Shown piece after piece: positions 52,884-60,779 of a stretch of 64,000 nt of DNA. This DNA is from an uncultured Roseovarius sp. (GTDB lineage Bacteria > Pseudomonadota > Alphaproteobacteria > Rhodobacterales > Rhodobacteraceae): positions 1,912,366 to 1,976,365 of the forward strand of contig OX638333.1 in the NCBI GenBank assembly GCA_951812895.1, written 5' to 3'. Made by a program: the position numbers and the translations under genes. Within the stretch, counting starts at the first letter, position 1. Each line of letters begins with the position of its first letter. The notes under the pieces were generated by a model. The model was not told the DNA's origin. It saw only the letters and a list, made by a program, of their open reading frames with translations, and made no database searches.

Positions 52884-53879
52884 ATGGTAACCGGACCCGA
52901 AGCGCGAAACCTGATCACTGATGTACCGGGACTGTTGGTTGGCAATGCCTCTGATCCGGACATCAAAACTGGTGTGACCGTTTTGACAGCGGATACGCCG
53001 TTTGTTGCAGGGGTCCATGTTATGGGGGGGGCGCCGGGTACGCGGGAGACCGACCTTTTGGCGGCGGATAAGACGGTGGAGCAGGTGGATGCGCTGGTTT
53101 TGTCTGGTGGGTCGGCCTTTGGTCTGGATGCGGCATCCGGTGTGGCGGATGCATTGCGGGTGCGCGGGCGTGGTTATGTGGTTGGCAGTCAAAACGTACC
53201 GATTGTGCCCGGGGCGATCCTGTTTGATCTGTTGAATGGCGGTGACAAGGATTGGGCCGAAAATCCCTATAAATCGCTGGGCCAGTCTGCGTTGGGGGCC
53301 GCTGCCGTGGATTTTGACCTGGGGAGCGAGGGCGCCGGAACAGGGGCAACGACGGCGCGGCTCAAAGGAGGGCTTGGGTCTGCGTCGATGGTTTTGCCGT
53401 CTGGTCACACGATTGGAGCGCTTGTGGCGGTTAATGCGCTCGGGTCAGCGGTAGTGGGTCAAGGGCCGCATTTTTGGGCGGCGCCGTTCGAGGTGGGGCA
53501 GGAGTTTGGTGGCAGGGGTGTTGCGACGGAGTATCCGCAGGTTCAGCGCCCCGACACCAAGTTGGCCCAGCATGCCAACACCACAATCGGAATTGTTGCG
53601 ACCGATGCGGCACTGAGCAAAGCGCAATGCACGCGATTGGCCGTTGCCGCGCATGATGGATTTGCGCGGGCGTTGTTCCCGTCGCATACGCCGATGGATG
53701 GCGATCTGATCTTTGCCGCGGCAACCGGGGCTGCTCCTTTGATGGAACCTCTATCTGACACGCTGATGATTGGGCATGCGGCGTCTGTTTGTATGGCGCG
53801 TGCCATCGCGCGTGCCGTGTTTGCAGCGTCTCCGAAAGACGGCGATGTTGTACCTTGCTGGCAGGACCTGTTTGGCTGA
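52884..53879 (+). CDS. P1 family peptidase (DmpA/BapA/NylC-like aminopeptidase or amidase)
   Basis: 331 aa. N-terminal ITDVPGLLVGNASD, then LSGGSAFGLDAASGV and GATTARLKGGLGSAS. In this family the precursor cuts itself before a Ser or Thr that begins the beta chain and becomes the nucleophile. Here AQHANTTIGIVATDA gives Asn232-Thr233 as that site. Members cleave beta-peptides, N-terminal amino acids or cyclic nylon oligomers; the physiological substrate is not known. It converges with the esterase gene two bases apart. Confidence 0.92.
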   Translation: MVTGPEARNLITDVPGLLVGNASDPDIKTGVTVLTADTPFVAGVHVMGGAPGTRETDLLAADKTVEQVDALVLSGGSAFGLDAASGVADALRVRGRGYVVGSQNVPIVPGAILFDLLNGGDKDWAENPYKSLGQSALGAAAVDFDLGSEGAGTGATTARLKGGLGSASMVLPSGHTIGALVAVNALGSAVVGQGPHFWAAPFEVGQEFGGRGVATEYPQVQRPDTKLAQHANTTIGIVATDAALSKAQCTRLAVAAHDGFARALFPSHTPMDGDLIFAAATGAAPLMEPLSDTLMIGHAASVCMARAIARAVFAASPKDGDVVPCWQDLFG

Positions 53880-53881
53880 GT

Positions 53882-54670
53882 TTAGCCCAAAAGCCTTGCC
53901 ACCATGTCGCTGGCCGAATCGGTCAGTGGTTCGATCACATTGAGATGATGGTCGCCTGGCGTCACGACGAGATCTGTGTTCCAGCTTTCGGCCAGCCAAC
54001 GCGCCTGATCCAGAAACACGGGGCGTTCACCGCCGCCAACCCAGACCGTAACCGGGAGAGACGGCGGTGCACTGAGCGCAGGGCTTTCGGCTGTGGCACT
54101 GGCCAAATCCAGCTGAAAATCAGCATTCATTGAGGTCTGTAAAAGCGGCCGGAGGTCTGAGACTGGAGATATCGGCATCACGTGGGAAATTCGGGCAATG
54201 ACATCATCGCTGAGCATTCCGGGTGCACACATCCGTGCGACAAGGTGGCCGCCTGCGGAATGACCGACCAATGCAATCGGGCCTTCAGTTAGACCTGCGA
54301 CGGCTTCAACACTGCGAGCGATCTGGCGGGTAATGTCGGAGATTTTCACTGTTGGGCAAAGGTCATAGGACGGTATTGCCACGTTCCAGCCTTGTGCCAG
54401 GGGACCTGTTGCAAAATGGGACCAAAGGCTTCGGTCGAATTTCAGCCAATAGCCGCCATGCACAAAGATACAAAGACCTTTGGCTTTGCCCTTGGCATGA
54501 AACAGGTCATATTTCTGCCTGCCGCTTTTGCCGTATCTCAGGCCCAGATAGGCGCGGTTCTGCCCGACTAAATCTTCACGAAAGTTTTGAGCCTTGGCTG
54601 CGCAATCTTCCAGATAGCGCTCTGCACCCGGAATATAAGGCAAATTGGCATAGGCATCATCCAATTCCAT
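53882..54670 (-). CDS. alpha/beta hydrolase (esterase, kynurenine-formamidase-like)
   Basis: 262 aa from ATG 54670, with GGGGGAA upstream; a longer reading from 54724 is possible but has no ribosome site. The oxyanion motif FVHGGYW and nucleophile elbow GHSAGG are clear, with a catalytic His in DHHLNVIE near the C-terminus. HGGYW is characteristic of the kynurenine formamidase/carboxylesterase group. Divergent from gabD with 79 bp between start codons. Confidence 0.88.
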   Translation of the reverse strand: MELDDAYANLPYIPGAERYLEDCAAKAQNFREDLVGQNRAYLGLRYGKSGRQKYDLFHAKGKAKGLCIFVHGGYWLKFDRSLWSHFATGPLAQGWNVAIPSYDLCPTVKISDITRQIARSVEAVAGLTEGPIALVGHSAGGHLVARMCAPGMLSDDVIARISHVMPISPVSDLRPLLQTSMNADFQLDLASATAESPALSAPPSLPVTVWVGGGERPVFLDQARWLAESWNTDLVVTPGDHHLNVIEPLTDSASDMVARLLG

Positions 54671-54749
54671 GGCGGTTCCCCCAGATTCGGCACTAGACAA
54701 ACCACTCTCCAAGTGGTTTGCCAAGCCGTGAAAAATTTCGGAGGATACA

Positions 54750-56228
54750 ATGCTCGATACCGTTACAAACCTGACGTCGCTTTTGAAGGATCCAAGCCTT
54801 TTGGCGGAACTTGCCTATTCAGGTGGCGAATGGGTTGAAGGAGAGAACGGCACTTTTGCGGTGACGAACCCTGCGCGCGGCGATGTAATCGCCAATGTTG
54901 CGGACATGTCGCGGGAACAGGTTGCTGGTACCATTGCTTCGGCAGAACAGGCGCAAAAGGACTGGGCCCAATGGACCGGTAAAGAACGTGCAAATGTTTT
55001 GCGCAAATGGTTCGACCTGATGATCGAGAATGCCGATGATCTGGCGGTTATCCTGACCGCGGAGCAAGGCAAGCCACTTGCCGAGGCAAAAGGTGAAATC
55101 GTCTACGGTGCGTCGTTCATCGAGTTTTTTGCGGAAGAAGCCAAACGCATCTATGGAGAGACCATCCCGGGCCATCAGCGCGACAAGCGGATTACCGTAA
55201 TCAAGCAACCGATCGGTGTAGCGGCGTCGATCACGCCGTGGAACTTCCCCAACGCAATGATCACCCGTAAAGCAGCCCCGGCTTTGGCCGCAGGCTGTGC
55301 TTTTGTCGGACGGCCGGCAAAGGAAACACCACTTTCGGCAACCGTGATGGGTGTTCTGGCGGAACGCGCAGGTATTCCTGCGGGTGTGTTCAACATCGTG
55401 ACATCATCGAGTTCGTCCGCGATCGGCAAAGAGTTTTGTGAGAATCCGGCCGTACGCAAGTTAACCTTTACCGGCTCAACCGAAGTGGGCCGTATTCTGC
55501 TGCGGCAGGCTGCGGAACAGGTGATGAAATGTTCGATGGAACTGGGCGGCAACGCACCGTTTATCGTGTTTGACGATGCGGATCTGGATGCCGCTGTGGA
55601 AGGTGCCATTATGTGCAAATTCCGCAACAACGGACAGACCTGCGTCTGTGCCAACCGGATCTATGTGCAGGCTGGTGTCTATGATGCCTTTGCGGCGAAA
55701 CTGACCGAAGCGGTCAGCAAGATGAAGATTGGCGATGGGCTGGAAGAAGGCACAGCACTTGGACCGCTGATCAACGCGGATGCGATTGTGAAGGTTCAGG
55801 AGCACGTCGCCGACGCCAAGGCGAAAGGCGCCGAGGTGGTGCTGGGTGGCGGTGATCCTATTGAAGGTGCAGGGTTCTTCCTGCCCCCGACAATCGTCAC
55901 TGGCGTTACTCAGAACATGGTCGTGTCACAGGATGAAACCTTTGGACCGTTGGCGCCTCTCTTTAAGTTCGAAGACGAGGATGACGTGATTGCCATGGCA
56001 AACGACACCATCTTTGGTTTGGCGTCCTATTTTTATGCCAAGGATCTCAGCCGTGTTTACAAGGTTGCAGAGGCCTTGGAATATGGCATCGTTGGAGTGA
56101 ACACCGGCATCATCTCGACCGAGGTTGCACCGTTTGGCGGCGTCAAGCAGTCAGGTCTGGGACGTGAAGGAAGCCATCACGGGATCGAGGACTTCATGGA
56201 GATGAAATACATCTGCATGTCGGTCTGA
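54750..56228 (+). CDS. gabD: NAD(P)-dependent succinate-semialdehyde dehydrogenase
   Basis: 492 aa, aldehyde dehydrogenase superfamily. General base Glu in MELGGNAPFIVF, nucleophile Cys in NNGQTCVCANRIYV, and the class signature PFGGVKQSGLGREGSHHGI for SSADH. It oxidises succinate semialdehyde to succinate, the last step of GABA breakdown, but relatives also take glutarate semialdehyde. TTTCGGAGGAT precedes the ATG. No GABA transaminase gene is adjacent. Confidence 0.93.
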   Translation: MLDTVTNLTSLLKDPSLLAELAYSGGEWVEGENGTFAVTNPARGDVIANVADMSREQVAGTIASAEQAQKDWAQWTGKERANVLRKWFDLMIENADDLAVILTAEQGKPLAEAKGEIVYGASFIEFFAEEAKRIYGETIPGHQRDKRITVIKQPIGVAASITPWNFPNAMITRKAAPALAAGCAFVGRPAKETPLSATVMGVLAERAGIPAGVFNIVTSSSSSAIGKEFCENPAVRKLTFTGSTEVGRILLRQAAEQVMKCSMELGGNAPFIVFDDADLDAAVEGAIMCKFRNNGQTCVCANRIYVQAGVYDAFAAKLTEAVSKMKIGDGLEEGTALGPLINADAIVKVQEHVADAKAKGAEVVLGGGDPIEGAGFFLPPTIVTGVTQNMVVSQDETFGPLAPLFKFEDEDDVIAMANDTIFGLASYFYAKDLSRVYKVAEALEYGIVGVNTGIISTEVAPFGGVKQSGLGREGSHHGIEDFMEMKYICMSV

Positions 56229-56248
56229 CCTGAACGGGATAAGCGATG

Positions 56249-56279
56249 AAAGCGGCCTCTTTGCAGGCCGCTTTTTTTG
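56249..56279 (+). terminator. intrinsic terminator after gabD
   Basis: AAAGCGGCCT and AGGCCGCTTT enclose a CTTTGC loop and run into TTTTTTTG. Confidence 0.9.
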
Positions 56280-56291
56280 TGTGGACATCAG

Positions 56292-56308
56292 TTGTTAAAA
56301 GTTAACAA
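56292..56308. promoter_or_regulatory. palindrome upstream of the GNAT gene
   Basis: TTGTTAA-AAG-TTAACAA is a perfect 7-3-7 inverted repeat, 46 bases before the GNAT start codon and just after the gabD terminator. Its place suits an operator. Confidence 0.4.
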
Positions 56309-56353
56309 TAGTTGGATGCGCGGCTCAGACGGCAAAAATCAAAAGGTAATGCT

Positions 56354-56866
56354 ATGACCTCTGCTAGTATTACGGTCGCGGAGACACCGGAAGACATGTC
56401 CGATGTTCAGCAACTTTGCCGCGATTTTGTAAGCTGGCTGTTTGAGGAGTTTCCAGAACAACGGGACAAGATTTTAATCTACTTCGAGCCGGTGAAATGG
56501 GAAAAGACGCTTGCCGCACTACCGGACATTCACGCGCGTCCCAAAGGTGCAATGCTGCTGGCCCGCATTGGCGATCTGCCTGTCGGGTGCATTATGTATC
56601 ACGAGATGTCGCCGGGTGTTGCCGAGGTTAAGCGCCTCTTTGTGTCAACCGAAGCAAGGGGAAAAGGTGCCGCATCTCTTTTGGTGGAAGCATTGATAGA
56701 AAACGCCCGCGCGGATGGGCACACAGAGCTGCGGCTGGACACGACAACGTTCCTTGATGCGGCTGTTCAGCTGTACCGTAAACACGGGTTCGAAGACAGC
56801 GACCACACGATTGATCTTGCGCCGGAGGCTCTTGAAGTGGTGGTGTTCATGCGCCGCACTCTTTGA
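56354..56866 (+). CDS. GNAT family N-acetyltransferase
   Basis: 170 aa from ATG 56354 with AAAAGG upstream. Acetyl-CoA-binding segments are VAEVKRLFVSTEARGKGAASLLVEALIENARADG, a motif A of the RxxGKG type, and YRKHGFED near the end. Substrate unknown. The gene stands alone between gabD and the convergent saccharopine dehydrogenase. Confidence 0.9.
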   Translation: MTSASITVAETPEDMSDVQQLCRDFVSWLFEEFPEQRDKILIYFEPVKWEKTLAALPDIHARPKGAMLLARIGDLPVGCIMYHEMSPGVAEVKRLFVSTEARGKGAASLLVEALIENARADGHTELRLDTTTFLDAAVQLYRKHGFEDSDHTIDLAPEALEVVVFMRRTL

Positions 56867-56938
56867 TTTGAGTTATCGGCGGGAGAATGGGATGCAGATG
56901 CATTTTCAGTGCTGTTGGAGCAGCGCCATGACCGGAAA

Positions 56939-58078
56939 CTACATATGGTCTACGACCTGAAGATGCTGGGCGAGCTGGTTCACCTCTGACAGGAAACGCC
57001 GGACAAGCGCAGGGTCATGCGGTGCCGGTGACACGCCAGCGGGAATCTCACGATTAATTACCGCCTCGACCGCAAGTGCCACCGGATTAGATACCAAGCG
57101 CGCCATTGCCGTGCCGCGGGCATCGCCCCAGGCATCCATCACGAATGTCTTGTGCCAGACGGCTGCACCAGCCTTTTCCGCCTTTAACGCCACACACAGG
57201 ACAACACGGTCGGGTTCGTTTTCTTCATAGGCATTCTCGGCCCAGAACGTGTCGGACATTTCTTTGAGCCGGGCGTCACCCTCTGGCCCCTCTAACGTTT
57301 CGATTTCTGCAAAGACGTCTTTCCACGCCTCTGTCCAGCCATTCAGGCGAAGCGTGCCGCGCACGAATTCCTTTACCCGCCAGGAGGGTTCGAACTGATA
57401 GTCATCCATGAATGGCAGCGAATCGCGATTTGGGTAGACTTCAAAGCTTTCTGGAGTCGAAAGAGGTGCGGTATAGCTGCTGATCGCATCCCAAGGGCGG
57501 GCAACGTTCAGTTCCGCGAAATCACGGATTGAGCGAGACGGCGAGCGCAGGGCCTTGAGCACACCGAGGGGGGACCAGCTGAATTTATAGCGGAACGGAT
57601 TGGGGTGTTTGGGAATGCCACCGCAATAGGAAATGAAGCTCAGATCATTCTCAGGATCATACGCCGCTGATGCACGATAATCGGCGATCAGGTGATGCGC
57701 CATGAGGTGATCGATACCCGGATCAAGGCCAATTTCATTGACACAGGCTACACCATGCAAAAGCGCCTTGGCGTGAAGCTCTCGCATTTCGGGCGCGATG
57801 TAAGAGGATGATACGAAATGCGCTGATTTGTTCACGCACATTTCCGCCAGCGGCACGTGCCAGTCGCCGGGCAACATGGATATGACAATGTCATCTTTTT
57901 GAACTTCGGTGGCGAGCTGATCGAAATCAAACACCATCAACCGGTTGGTCAGGTCGCCAACCGCCTCTTCGGCCTTGGACAAGGTCCGGTTCCAGACGGT
58001 AACCTCGTGACCCGCTTTGATCAGTCTGCGCAGGCCCGGAATTGCCGAAAGGCCAGCACCACACCAATGAATTGTCAT
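56939..58078 (-). CDS. saccharopine dehydrogenase, L-glutamate-forming (LYS9-like)
   Basis: 379 aa. N-terminal Rossmann segment MTIHWCGAGLSAIPGLRRLIKAG, then CVNEIGLDPGIDHLMAH and ISYCGGIPKHPNPFRYKFSWSP, typical of the enzyme that turns saccharopine into glutamate and aminoadipate semialdehyde. The gene follows the lysine-forming saccharopine dehydrogenase by three bases, making a two-gene pathway unit. In marine bacteria this pair serves lysine catabolism and may aid osmotic tolerance. No aminoadipate-semialdehyde dehydrogenase gene is adjacent. Confidence 0.92.
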   Translation of the reverse strand: MTIHWCGAGLSAIPGLRRLIKAGHEVTVWNRTLSKAEEAVGDLTNRLMVFDFDQLATEVQKDDIVISMLPGDWHVPLAEMCVNKSAHFVSSSYIAPEMRELHAKALLHGVACVNEIGLDPGIDHLMAHHLIADYRASAAYDPENDLSFISYCGGIPKHPNPFRYKFSWSPLGVLKALRSPSRSIRDFAELNVARPWDAISSYTAPLSTPESFEVYPNRDSLPFMDDYQFEPSWRVKEFVRGTLRLNGWTEAWKDVFAEIETLEGPEGDARLKEMSDTFWAENAYEENEPDRVVLCVALKAEKAGAAVWHKTFVMDAWGDARGTAMARLVSNPVALAVEAVINREIPAGVSPAPHDPALVRRFLSEVNQLAQHLQVVDHM

Positions 58079-58081
58079 GTC

Positions 58082-59137
58082 CTACACCCCCTCGAGATGG
58101 TTTCGGTAAGTGATCTCTGCGCGAGCCCAGACCCCTGCGCCCAGATTGTCCAGAGTTTGCAGCGAGGGCAAGAGTTGATGCGCAAAGTCCTGTGACGATT
58201 CCAGCGGTAAGAGAGAAGGCAGGTTGTCGATTGCCATCACATCGAGTGCTGGATCATCATGTGCACGAAACACCGGTGCCGCCCATTCCGTCGCTTGGGC
58301 ATAGAGCGGCACAGGGTTGTAATCGCTATCGGGATCACAGGCGATATCGCCGATGACCGAGAGGCGGCGGGGTTTTCTCAGTGCGGATTTTGGCACGAAT
58401 ACAGGTGTGTCGGGGCGCGCCAGAATGCAGTTGAAGAACAGGTCGTGGTCCAGAATTTCGGGGAAGGGCCCGCCCGTCGCTGTTTCTGCCATATCCCATT
58501 TGGTGACGGGAACACCCATCGCCGCACAGAGATCCGCAGATCCGGCGCCTACCCGGCCAAGTGCACCGATTACGATGGCGTTGGGTGTTTCACCATCCGT
58601 TTTCGACATAGCGGCGCCAAGACTGGCCAAAAGCGCGTCTTTGTCTTTGTAGGTTAAGACCGGCGGGCAAATGTTGCCCTGTTGCTGGGCGGCCCAGGCC
58701 AGTAACGATACAGCCGCACCTGCATAGCCCGCCCAATACCCAAAGGCCGCGACGCGGCGACCGTGTTCATCCACAAGGTATTCCAGATCGTAGAGCGTTC
58801 CGCCTCCGGCCTTGAACCGCTGTAACAGGCGCTGGCCCGCGTGCTGTCCTTTGAAGGCGTGGCCGAACATGATATGGCGATGGGATAGGGAAGTTCCATC
58901 ATCGGGCAGTTCCTTCAGCCCAAAGATGATTGCATCGGCTGGTGCGTCTGGCCAGGTATTGGCTGGGACGATTGAGCAGCCTGCGGCGGCATAGTTTTCT
59001 GTGGGAATGGCGCGATTATCGCTTGCCTCTACCGTGACGCGGATACCTTTTGCCAACAGAGCCGCTGCGCCTTCGGGGGTGATCCCGGCCCGGTCTTCAT
59101 TCGGCCGTTGTTCGGCGCGTACCCAGAGATGTGTCAT
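58082..59137 (-). CDS. saccharopine dehydrogenase, L-lysine-forming (LYS1-like; lysine-ketoglutarate reductase)
   Basis: 351 aa. Motifs KELPDDGTSLSHRHIMFGHAFKGQ (Lys and His match the catalytic pair of yeast Lys1), GTLYDLEYLVDEHGRRVAAFGYWAGYAGA and VIGALGRVGAGSADLCAAMG (nucleotide-binding). It joins lysine and 2-oxoglutarate to saccharopine in the degradative direction. It is 14 bp downstream of a GST gene and directly upstream of the LYS9-like gene, so four genes including the phosphatase probably share one transcript. Confidence 0.93.
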   Translation of the reverse strand: MTHLWVRAEQRPNEDRAGITPEGAAALLAKGIRVTVEASDNRAIPTENYAAAGCSIVPANTWPDAPADAIIFGLKELPDDGTSLSHRHIMFGHAFKGQHAGQRLLQRFKAGGGTLYDLEYLVDEHGRRVAAFGYWAGYAGAAVSLLAWAAQQQGNICPPVLTYKDKDALLASLGAAMSKTDGETPNAIVIGALGRVGAGSADLCAAMGVPVTKWDMAETATGGPFPEILDHDLFFNCILARPDTPVFVPKSALRKPRRLSVIGDIACDPDSDYNPVPLYAQATEWAAPVFRAHDDPALDVMAIDNLPSLLPLESSQDFAHQLLPSLQTLDNLGAGVWARAEITYRNHLEGV

Positions 59138-59151
59138 TCATACTTTCCAGT

Positions 59152-59766
59152 TCAGATCATGCCCAGCTCACGTGCCTTCACAACGGATGATCTTTCTGAC
59201 ATCGCATTACGAAACGCAAGCAGTCGAGGGAAGTTGCTGATATCGACGCCGTCGCCTTCCAGCCATGTAGAGACGACATAGAGGTAGGGATCGGCAAGCG
59301 ATACCTCATCGCCCATTACATAAGTGCCGCGCAGACAGTTCTTTTCAACGAATTGGCAACTATCGGTCATCGTTTGCGGGGTTTTTGCGGCCATGTCGTC
59401 GAACGAGCTTTGTTGGTTGGCCCAACGATGGCCGCGCCGCATATGGGCATGGTTCACATGCATGGTTGAGGCCAGATAAAACATTACAGCGCGCATGTGA
59501 GCGGCCTGTGACGGCTCCGCCGGGCGCAGTGCTGCATCAGGTGAGATATCTGCGATATATTCCAGAATTGCACCTGTTTCGGTCAGCAGACCCAGTTTGG
59601 TTTCGAGCACCGGTACGCGGCCCTTGGGGTTAATCGCGTGATAGGTCGGGGTGGTTTGCTCTCCGACTGAGAAATCAACCTTGCACGTTGTGTAATCTAG
59701 TCCGGCTTCGTGAAGTGTTATGGCAACAGCGATAGAGATTGTATTGGGCGCATAGAAGAGTTTCAT
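59152..59766 (-). CDS. glutathione S-transferase family protein
   Basis: 204 aa from ATG 59766 with AAGGAGCAACAG upstream. GST N-domain MKLFYAPNTISIAVAITLHE and NPKGRVPVLETKLGLLTETGAILEY; helical C-domain follows. Typical of the beta/GstA-like bacterial GSTs. It lies in the saccharopine operon. Function there is unknown. Confidence 0.92.
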   Translation of the reverse strand: MKLFYAPNTISIAVAITLHEAGLDYTTCKVDFSVGEQTTPTYHAINPKGRVPVLETKLGLLTETGAILEYIADISPDAALRPAEPSQAAHMRAVMFYLASTMHVNHAHMRRGHRWANQQSSFDDMAAKTPQTMTDSCQFVEKNCLRGTYVMGDEVSLADPYLYVVSTWLEGDGVDISNFPRLLAFRNAMSERSSVVKARELGMI

Positions 59767-59786
59767 CTGTTGCTCCTTCGCGGGGG

Positions 59787-60437
59787 TCAAACATATGTGC
59801 GGGCGTGGGCCCGGTCTGGTGTGTCAAGATGAGGCGTTGCATTGAAGGCACTCACCAACAGCTGATCATGGACATAGAGCAGACGGTGAAAGGAGCTGTT
59901 GTAGATCGTTAGCATCATCTTGCTGAGCCCGGCTGTTTCCAGCCCAAGCGTTTGGCGCATGATCATCCCGATCACGCCACCGGAGGTGACAATCAGGATA
60001 CGCCCCGGCACGCCGCAAAACTCATTCACCGTATCGGAAATCCGGTTTGTAAATTGATCAAAGCTTTCCGGGACGTCGGCGACATTGCCTTCGGCCCAGA
60101 TGGCCATGGATTTCGGAAGGTGCGCGGCATAGTCATCCGGGGATTGCGGGGCGATGAGGCCATGTTGTTTTTCAATCGCACTGGCGAGTGCAAAGTAACT
60201 GAGTTCATTGAGGCGATCATCCTGGCGGGTGATCTCGTACCCCATTTCGCGTGCGGTATCGGCCTGTCTGGACAGCGTTCCGGTGATCACATGGTCGAAA
60301 TGCGGGTTTGTATTCTGCAAGTGGGCGCCAAGCCAGCGCGCCTGTTCACGTCCCAAGTCGGATAGGCGATCATAGCTGGCTTCATCAGTGGCGTGGCTGT
60401 TGGCTTGCCCGTGCCGGACGAGGATGATTTCTGTCAT
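59787..60437 (-). CDS. histidine phosphatase (phosphoglycerate-mutase-like) family protein
   Basis: 216 aa. The catalytic RHG motif is ILVRHGQANSHA, with a second catalytic His less clear, as VTSGGVIGMIMRQTLGL replaces the usual SHG motif; the GG-V variant may lower activity. The family removes phosphate from diverse substrates. It is 20 bp upstream of the GST and likely the first gene of the saccharopine operon. Confidence 0.88.
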   Translation of the reverse strand: MTEIILVRHGQANSHATDEASYDRLSDLGREQARWLGAHLQNTNPHFDHVITGTLSRQADTAREMGYEITRQDDRLNELSYFALASAIEKQHGLIAPQSPDDYAAHLPKSMAIWAEGNVADVPESFDQFTNRISDTVNEFCGVPGRILIVTSGGVIGMIMRQTLGLETAGLSKMMLTIYNSSFHRLLYVHDQLLVSAFNATPHLDTPDRAHARTYV

Positions 60438-60779
60438 TGGACGCGCTTCCGGTTGTTGTCAGGTCGGCGCAGATTAGCGTCGGGCGCGACGCGGGGGAAG
60501 CAGAAGTCGAACAAAAACCAGTTATGCGTTCTGCGCCTGTCGTGTGCACAGTGTTGCTTTACGCCGGAGGCAGAGGCTTGGAGTAGCCAGCAAGGCAGCA
60601 AGCCGGAAATGGTCTGCCGAAAATGGCATCGTTGCGCTCCTGCTGGCAATTGTTTAAAAGAGGGCTTTTCGGCGGCCTAAATTCAACATATTGCGCAAAA
60701 ATAATCCTTTGTGTCGGGAATGTCGGACTCCCATTCCCTGACACATGGTCTATGGTATCCTGAGCAGGGAGACACATGC
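60438..60779. other. 342-bp intergenic region upstream of formate dehydrogenase
   Basis: No coding sequence. It separates the divergent phosphatase and formate dehydrogenase genes and should hold both promoters. The only clear element is an inverted repeat at 60712-60743; no FNR-type TTGAT-N4-ATCAA site or -24/-12 element was seen. Confidence 0.6.
60712..60743. promoter_or_regulatory. inverted repeat in the formate dehydrogenase leader
   Basis: TGTCGGGAATG and CATTCCCTGACA form an 11-bp stem with one bulge, 36 bases before the start codon. It may be an operator or a hairpin in the mRNA leader. Confidence 0.4.
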
